From: DATNBU01 sp964476185 | GTDB taxonomy: Bacteria > Desulfobacterota > Binatia > UBA1149 > CAITLU01 | DNA length: 64,000 nucleotides | Assembly (NCBI GenBank): GCA_964476185.1 | Contig: CAYYZO010000001.1 | Coordinates: forward strand, 1-64,000 | Direction: 5' to 3' | In this document: piece by piece, positions 59,488-64,000 of the stretch | How positions within the stretch are numbered: the stretch's first letter is position 1 | Layout: each line of letters begins with the position of its first letter | Program-made: the position numbers and the translations under genes | Notes under the pieces: generated by a model | Databases searched by the model: none | The model's input: only the letters and a program-made list of their open reading frames with translations | Told to the model about the DNA's origin: nothing

Positions 59488-61626
59488 TCAGGGAGTTTCG
59501 GAATCCAGCAGCTGGCGCGCGGCGGTCAGGGCGGCCTCCCGACCGGTGAAGCCGGTGGCGTAGACGGCGCGAACCGGGTTGTCCTTGCCCTTGGCGCTCG
59601 TCCGCAACTCGCGGCCGGGGAGCTTGGCCGCCGCCCAGGACGAAGCCTCGGCGATCTCGGCCGGTTCCGCGCTCTCGGCCACGAGAACCCGATACCCGCC
59701 GCCCTGCACCGGGTCGACCATGTGCTCGGGCTTCAGGAACGGCACGAACACGTCACTTCCGACCGGCAGCTGGTGGGCGTTCCGGATGCCGGGATTGTGG
59801 CGGAAGATCTCCGTCAACACTGAGGAATCCACACTTCCATAGTACTGCATCGCGATCGCCCAGACCGTGTCGCCGCGGGTGACCCGGATGTGGCGGCCGA
59901 CCACCGGCTTCTCCGCCGCCTTGACCGGCTTGACGGAGTTCCCCGACAACGACGCGACGCTCTCCAGCCCGTCGGCAAGCCCGGACGGAGGCTCGGCCAC
60001 CGACGGCGGCGCCTCCGAGGCGAGCCTCGAGGCGGCTGCGGCCTGGCGGGCCCGCGCGTCCTCGGCTGCTTCGATCGCCGCCTGCTGCTCGGCCCGCCGC
60101 AGGTCCTCCTGTTCCTCCCGCGCTCGTCGGGCCTGCTCGCGGGCCAGGCTCTCGCGCTCCGCGGCGAGTTCGGCCGCAAGGCGGGCGTCCTCCGGCCGCG
60201 GTTCCCCGTCCAGAGGCGCCACCGGCTCGACAGTGCCGCCATAAAGCCGGGCTGCGGTGGAGCGGGCCTTCTCCTCGGCACGACGCAGGCTGCCGGCCAC
60301 CGTGTCCGCGAACGCCGGGTCGGCCGACGGCGAAGCGGCCGGTGGCGGCGCGACCGGAACCCGAACGGCCGACGCGCCTTCCCCGGTCGGTGCGGAAGCG
60401 AGTGAACCCACGGCCGGCGCGAGGCCGGCGGGAGCCGCCGCAGGCGATTCGGTTGCGGAGCCCGGCGAGGGGACGACCGGCGCGGGCGCCGTCTGGACCG
60501 GGGGCGGCGAAGGCGACGCGACCGGCGCCGAAGTCGCGGGAGGCGGCGCCACGGGCGCGGAGGTTGCGAGCGGCGGCGCGACGGGCGCAGGCGCTGCCGG
60601 GACCGCGACAGCCGCCGTCCCGGGAGAACCCGCCGACGAAGGAACGGCAGCGGGACCGGGAACCGCCGGAGCGACCGGCGGCGGCTTGAAGTCGACCTGA
60701 TCCTGGAACGAGCGGCCAAGGGCGAACGCCGCCACCAGGACGGCCGCCGCAACACCTCCGTAGCGGACCGCCGGCAGCGCCAGGTACTCGCGAAGGTCGC
60801 TCCACCACGGCTGCGAACCGCCGATCCCGTCGAGGTCGCGGATCGCCGCATTCATCACGGAGGCCGTGATCCGATCGCTGCCCTCCGCGAAGGCGATCAT
60901 CATCGCATTGTCGCAGATCACGTTGATGACGCGCGGAATGCCCTGGGAGGCCTTCCAGCAGCGCAGCAGCGCGGAGGCCGTGAACAGTTCGGCCTTCTGG
61001 CCGCCGGCGCTTCGCAGCCTCGTCTCGACGTACGCGCGGATCTCGTCGGCGCGCATCGGCTTCAAGGTCGCGCGCACTCCGATCCGCTGGCGGAGCTGCC
61101 GTAGGTTCGGCCGGCGCAGCTTCTCCTCGAGCTCGGGCTGGCCGCTCAGGACGATCTGGAGGATCTTTTCCTTGGAGGTCTCGAGATTCGAGAGCATTCG
61201 CAGCTCCTCGAGCACCCCGTCGTCGAGGGTCTGCGCTTCGTCGATGATCACGACGACGTTACGCCCCTCGGTCAGTTGCTGGAGCAGGAACTGGTTCAGC
61301 TTCTCGATCAGCTGGAGGCGGCCGCCACCTTCAGCCCGGATGCCGAGTTCCATGCACAGGTACTCGAGAAGCTCGTCGAAGCTGACGCCGGGATTGAAGA
61401 CGAAGACGACGCGGGTCTCGCCCTCGATCTCGTCCACGATGCGCCGGAGCAGGGTCGTCTTTCCCGTGCCGGCTTCTCCGATCAGGGTCAGGAAACCCTT
61501 GCGGGACTTGATCCCGTACAGCACCGCGGCCAGCGCCTCGCGCGTGGACTCGTTGATGTAGTGGAACTTCGGGTCCGGCGTCAGATTGAACGGATTTTCC
61601 GACAGGTGGTAGAAGTGGGCGTACAT
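59488..61626 (-). CDS. ExeA-like AAA ATPase fused to a membrane helix, coiled coil and LysM domain
   Basis: A 712-residue protein. The N-terminal ATPase (about 1-270) begins YAHFYHLSENPFNLTPDPKF, the start typical of ExeA/GspA and XrtA-associated ATPases, with Walker A GEAGTGKTTLLRR and Walker B VVVIIDEAQTLDD. A membrane helix follows (about 289-306), then a long Ala/Pro-rich linker, a charged coiled coil (about 480-545), a LysM peptidoglycan-binding domain (about 580-630, VTRGDTVWAIAMQYYGS) and an SPOR-like tail. It probably links ATP-driven assembly inside to the cell wall outside. Confidence 0.85.
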   Translation of the reverse strand: MYAHFYHLSENPFNLTPDPKFHYINESTREALAAVLYGIKSRKGFLTLIGEAGTGKTTLLRRIVDEIEGETRVVFVFNPGVSFDELLEYLCMELGIRAEGGGRLQLIEKLNQFLLQQLTEGRNVVVIIDEAQTLDDGVLEELRMLSNLETSKEKILQIVLSGQPELEEKLRRPNLRQLRQRIGVRATLKPMRADEIRAYVETRLRSAGGQKAELFTASALLRCWKASQGIPRVINVICDNAMMIAFAEGSDRITASVMNAAIRDLDGIGGSQPWWSDLREYLALPAVRYGGVAAAVLVAAFALGRSFQDQVDFKPPPVAPAVPGPAAVPSSAGSPGTAAVAVPAAPAPVAPPLATSAPVAPPPATSAPVASPSPPPVQTAPAPVVPSPGSATESPAAAPAGLAPAVGSLASAPTGEGASAVRVPVAPPPAASPSADPAFADTVAGSLRRAEEKARSTAARLYGGTVEPVAPLDGEPRPEDARLAAELAAERESLAREQARRAREEQEDLRRAEQQAAIEAAEDARARQAAAASRLASEAPPSVAEPPSGLADGLESVASLSGNSVKPVKAAEKPVVGRHIRVTRGDTVWAIAMQYYGSVDSSVLTEIFRHNPGIRNAHQLPVGSDVFVPFLKPEHMVDPVQGGGYRVLVAESAEPAEIAEASSWAAAKLPGRELRTSAKGKDNPVRAVYATGFTGREAALTAARQLLDSETP

Positions 61627-61808
61627 TCCCCGTTTGCCTCGTATCAGGCCCCCAGCGGGCTCCTCGACAGCTTATCGCATGAGGCGCGGCGGCTTCCCAG
61701 TCGCGCCCTTCGGGTCCGCGCCCCGGGGGCGACGTCCGGCCGGGACGACGCCCCCGCCGCGCGCTTCCCCGGTGAACGGGGCGACGGCGCCTCGCCGCCG
61801 CTGCCCGA

Positions 61809-63215
61809 TCAGTCTCCGGAATGCGGGTCGCGCGGTCGGCGGAAGTCCTCCCGGCGCAGACCGTGCTGCTTCATCTTGCGGTGCAGCGTCGCGGCATCGA
61901 CCATCGCGTGCTTCGAGGTCGACGAAATCCCCCCGCGCGCCCGCCGAAGCACCGAGGCCAGGTAGTCCCTCTCCGCCCGCTTCAGGAACTCGCGCAGCGG
62001 CAACTCGTAGTCCCGCGCCCGGCCGGTGCCGAGGGCGGCGGACGGTGCGCCCGCGGCGTTCGGCAGGTCGACGTCCTTGATCATCGGGCCGCTCGTCTTG
62101 AGGATCGACCGTTCGAGGACGTTGCCGAGTTCGCGCACGTTGCCGGGCCACTGGTAGGACATCAGCGCCTGCAGCGCCTTGTTCGAGATGCGCATGCCGC
62201 CGCGCTCGCGCGCGTGCGGGTTGTTCTTGAGCATTTCCGTGACCAGCAGCGGGATGTCCTCGATCCGGTCGCGAAGCGGCGGGATGACGATCGGCACCAC
62301 GTTGATCCGGTAGAAGAAGTCCTCGCGGATCTCCCCGCTCTTGACCATCGGCTCGAGGTCCCGGTTGGTGGCCGCGATCACCCGGATGTTGACCTTGACG
62401 AGACGGTTGCCGCCGAGCTTCTCGATCTCCCGCTGCTCGAGTACGCGCAGGAGCTTGAGCTGCATCGACAGCGAGATGCTCTCGATCTCGTCGAGGAACA
62501 GCGTGCCGCCGTTGGCGAGCTCGATCTTCCCGATCCGGTCCTGCACCGCGCCGGTGAACGCGCCACGCTCGTGGCCGAACAACTCGGCTTCGAGCAGCGA
62601 ATCCGGAAACGCCGCGCAGTTGATCGCGACGAAACGGCCGCTCTTGCGACGTCCCTGGAAATGCACGGCGCGCGCGGCCAGTTCCTTGCCGGTGCCGGAC
62701 TCGCCGGTGATCAGCACCGTGGCATCGTTCTGCGACAGGGCCTCGATCGTCCGGAAGATCTCGTGCATCGCCGGATTACGGCTGACCATGTTCGCGAATG
62801 CGTACCGCTCCGAGAGCTGGCTGCGAAGGTAGTTGATCTCGTCGAGCAGGCGCCGCTTCTCGAGGATCTTCTCCGTCGCGAGCAGGATCTCCTCGCGCTC
62901 GAACGGCTTGGTGATGTAGTCGTTGGCCCCCTGTCGTATGGCCTCGACCGCGCCCTTGATGGACGCGTATCCGGTGACGATGATGACGCCGAGATCGGAC
63001 CAGCGCTCGTGGACCTGGCGCGTGAGACTCAAACCGTCGGTGCCCGGCATCTTCAGGTCCACCACGGCGAGCGCGTAGTCGTATTGCTCCAGCAGGCCGA
63101 GCGCCTCGGGCGCGTTGCCCGCCGTGTCGACCTCGTAGTGGCGCTCGCGGAACAGGTCCTCGAGCTGCCGGCAGATCAGCGGATCGTCGTCGACGACCAG
63201 GATGCGTTGGGACAA
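61809..63215 (-). CDS. Sigma54-dependent response regulator (NtrC family, PrsR-like)
   Basis: A 468-residue activator. The receiver domain has ILVVDDDPLICRQL, phosphoacceptor Asp in LAVVDLKMPG, and Lys in ITKPFEREEI. The AAA+ domain has Walker A ITGESGTGKELAA, the sigma54 contact loop GAFTGA, LFLDEIESISLSMQ and the arginine-finger region. The C-terminal Fis-type helix-turn-helix is ISSTSKHAMVDAATLHRKMKQ. It likely controls the EPS genes from a -24/-12 promoter, though none was found in the intergenic regions I scanned. It lies two bases from the kinase-like gene. Confidence 0.93.
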   Translation of the reverse strand: MSQRILVVDDDPLICRQLEDLFRERHYEVDTAGNAPEALGLLEQYDYALAVVDLKMPGTDGLSLTRQVHERWSDLGVIIVTGYASIKGAVEAIRQGANDYITKPFEREEILLATEKILEKRRLLDEINYLRSQLSERYAFANMVSRNPAMHEIFRTIEALSQNDATVLITGESGTGKELAARAVHFQGRRKSGRFVAINCAAFPDSLLEAELFGHERGAFTGAVQDRIGKIELANGGTLFLDEIESISLSMQLKLLRVLEQREIEKLGGNRLVKVNIRVIAATNRDLEPMVKSGEIREDFFYRINVVPIVIPPLRDRIEDIPLLVTEMLKNNPHARERGGMRISNKALQALMSYQWPGNVRELGNVLERSILKTSGPMIKDVDLPNAAGAPSAALGTGRARDYELPLREFLKRAERDYLASVLRRARGGISSTSKHAMVDAATLHRKMKQHGLRREDFRRPRDPHSGD

Positions 63216-63217
63216 GG

Positions 63218-63826
63218 TCAGGTCCTCCTCGAGGCGACCGGCAGCCGCAGGGTCACGGACCCGTTGCCGGCGGAGTCCACTTCGAGCGCCCCCCCGTGCG
63301 ATTCGGCGATCCGGGACGTCAGGGCGAGTTGGAGAGTGGACGGGAACTGCCCCGTCCCCTCCGCGCGATGGACGCGAAGCCCGACGGGATCCCCCCCCTC
63401 GAGTTCGACGACGACCGGCGAACCCGTGTCACTGCCGTCGACGGCGACGTGGCACAGGAACGCGAGCGCCTCGGAAATGCGCGCCGGATCGACCTCGACC
63501 TCCGAACTGCCGGCCGCGAGGTCCCCGAGCACGCTGACCTCGCGGACGCCGACGTGCTGCCGGAGGCTCATCGTCAGGTCCTCCAGCCGTACGCGCAGCC
63601 GCCGGAGCTCCAGCGGGCGCAGGAGCGAGAGCGCCCCCCGGATCATCGATTCGGTTTCCGAGAACGTGTTGCGCAGCCCCTCGAGGAGCTGCGCCGCGTT
63701 GGAGTCGGCCGGGTCGAGGGCGTCGCCCAGCAGGTCGAGAAGGTAGTACGACCGGTGGAAGCGGTTCGCGAGGTCGTGGGAGACCTCGGAGAGGACCCGC
63801 TGCTGGTCGTCGATTGCGATGGACAC
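63218..63826 (-). CDS. Sensor-less histidine-kinase-like protein, possible phosphotransferase
   Basis: A 202-residue cytoplasmic protein. The N-terminal dimerisation helix carries a clear H-box with His17 (LSEVSHDLANRFHRSYYLL). The C-terminal part has the size of a kinase catalytic domain and ends in RIAESHGGALEVDSAGNGSV, but the ATP-binding boxes are eroded. There is no N-box Asn in EALAFLCHVAVDG and no DxGxG. This resembles ChpT-type histidine phosphotransferases. It would pass phosphate to the regulator encoded two bases downstream. GTG 63826 is the start. Confidence 0.75.
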   Translation of the reverse strand: MSIAIDDQQRVLSEVSHDLANRFHRSYYLLDLLGDALDPADSNAAQLLEGLRNTFSETESMIRGALSLLRPLELRRLRVRLEDLTMSLRQHVGVREVSVLGDLAAGSSEVEVDPARISEALAFLCHVAVDGSDTGSPVVVELEGGDPVGLRVHRAEGTGQFPSTLQLALTSRIAESHGGALEVDSAGNGSVTLRLPVASRRT

Positions 63827-63886
63827 GTCCGCTGCGCCTCCGGCATCGGGAGACGACCCGGCGATCCGCGTCCCCCGAAAGCGTGC

Positions 63887-63923
63887 AAGGCTGCGAGGTC
63901 CGCGCCGCGGACCTTGCAGGCTT
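63887..63923 (-). promoter_or_regulatory. Large inverted repeat upstream of the kinase-regulator pair
   Basis: A 37-base dyad: perfect nine-base inner arms AGGTCCGCG (63896-63904) and CGCGGACCT (63906-63914) around one base, extended by outer arms matching at seven of nine positions (63887-63895 and 63915-63923). It lies about 60 bases before the GTG at 63826. It may be an operator or a leader hairpin; no T-run follows on either strand. Confidence 0.5.
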
Positions 63924-63945
63924 GCGTCGCATACAGCCCGGATTC

Positions 63946-63973
63946 TGGCAGCTTTGCAAGTTGGAAACTGCCA
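63946..63973. repeat. Second small inverted repeat near the window end
   Basis: TGGCAG (63946-63951) pairs with CTGCCA (63968-63973), and TTT/AAA extend the stem across a one-base bulge. It is 22 bases beyond the larger dyad, in the same gene-free leader. Confidence 0.3.
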
Positions 63974-64000
63974 CGGACTGCGGCCGCCGCCCCGGCATGG

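Noticed and set aside
59220..59490. Possible sigma54 -24/-12 promoter for the EPS operon
   Set aside because: Several TTGC-like sites were checked on both strands; none has GG and GC ten bases apart.

Overview
The window is strongly G+C-rich and gene-dense, with no mobile elements, CRISPR array, rRNA or tRNA that I could recognise. It comes from a Gram-negative bacterium: there is LPS machinery (lpxD, lptE) and an outer-membrane polysaccharide export lipoprotein. The order lpxD.. / yceD-rpmF-acpP-rpiB-glyA-nrdR-ribD-ribBA-ribH-nusB-leuS-lptE resembles what I remember from deltaproteobacterial lineages (Desulfobacterota, Myxococcota, Binatota-like). The secreted Cys-rich protein at 23.0-24.0 kb fits that too. 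I cannot place it more precisely from sequence alone.

Left part (0-24 kb, housekeeping). A plus-strand block holds an alpha/beta hydrolase, a ComF-type phosphoribosyltransferase, a methyltransferase, purM and purN. Next come a minus-strand glycosyltransferase, a plus-strand double-ACT protein (GcvR-like), minus-strand purU and a small helical protein with a good promoter. A lipid- or membrane-targeted TPR protein and mazG follow on the plus strand. murJ (minus) and rpsT (plus) diverge with only 14 bases between them, and the rpsT promoter appears to lie inside the murJ 5' end. From 20.8 down to 10.75 kb runs a minus-strand superoperon of translation, riboflavin, folate and envelope genes joined by ATGA/GTGA overlaps. 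Compared with the usual order, several genes are absent: plsX-fabH-fabD-fabG between rpmF and acpP, fabF after acpP, ribE after ribD, and holA after lptE. The riboflavin enzymes carry striking catalytic substitutions. hisG diverges from lpxD.

Right part (24.2-63.8 kb, exopolysaccharide locus). About 29 genes lie on the minus strand almost without a gap. Reading in the direction of transcription: a sensor-less kinase-like protein and a sigma54 response regulator (PrsR type); an ExeA-like ATPase fused to a LysM domain; the export lipoprotein (Wza type); a chain-length protein (Wzc type) and a degenerate BY-kinase; a sugar-phosphate transferase with its domains in reverse order; and nucleotide-sugar and SDR enzymes. 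Then come glycosyltransferases, an HPr-kinase-like ATPase, a Wzx flippase, an FG-GAP beta-propeller protein, four alkaline-phosphatase-superfamily enzymes, more glycosyltransferases, a UDP-sugar dehydrogenase and an epimerase.

Together these would build an undecaprenyl-linked repeat unit (sugar-phosphate transferase, then GT2/GT4 enzymes), flip it (Wzx), set its length (Wzc) and export it (Wza). The alkaline-phosphatase-superfamily enzymes probably add or remove phosphate-linked groups. No Wzy polymerase and no exosortase are visible in the window. The set of regulator, ATPase, short Wza and kinase-less Wzc resembles XrtA/PEP-CTERM-type EPS loci, but several parts are variant. I regard the permuted transferase, the non-sulfatase AlkP quartet and the degenerate kinase pair as the most unusual features.
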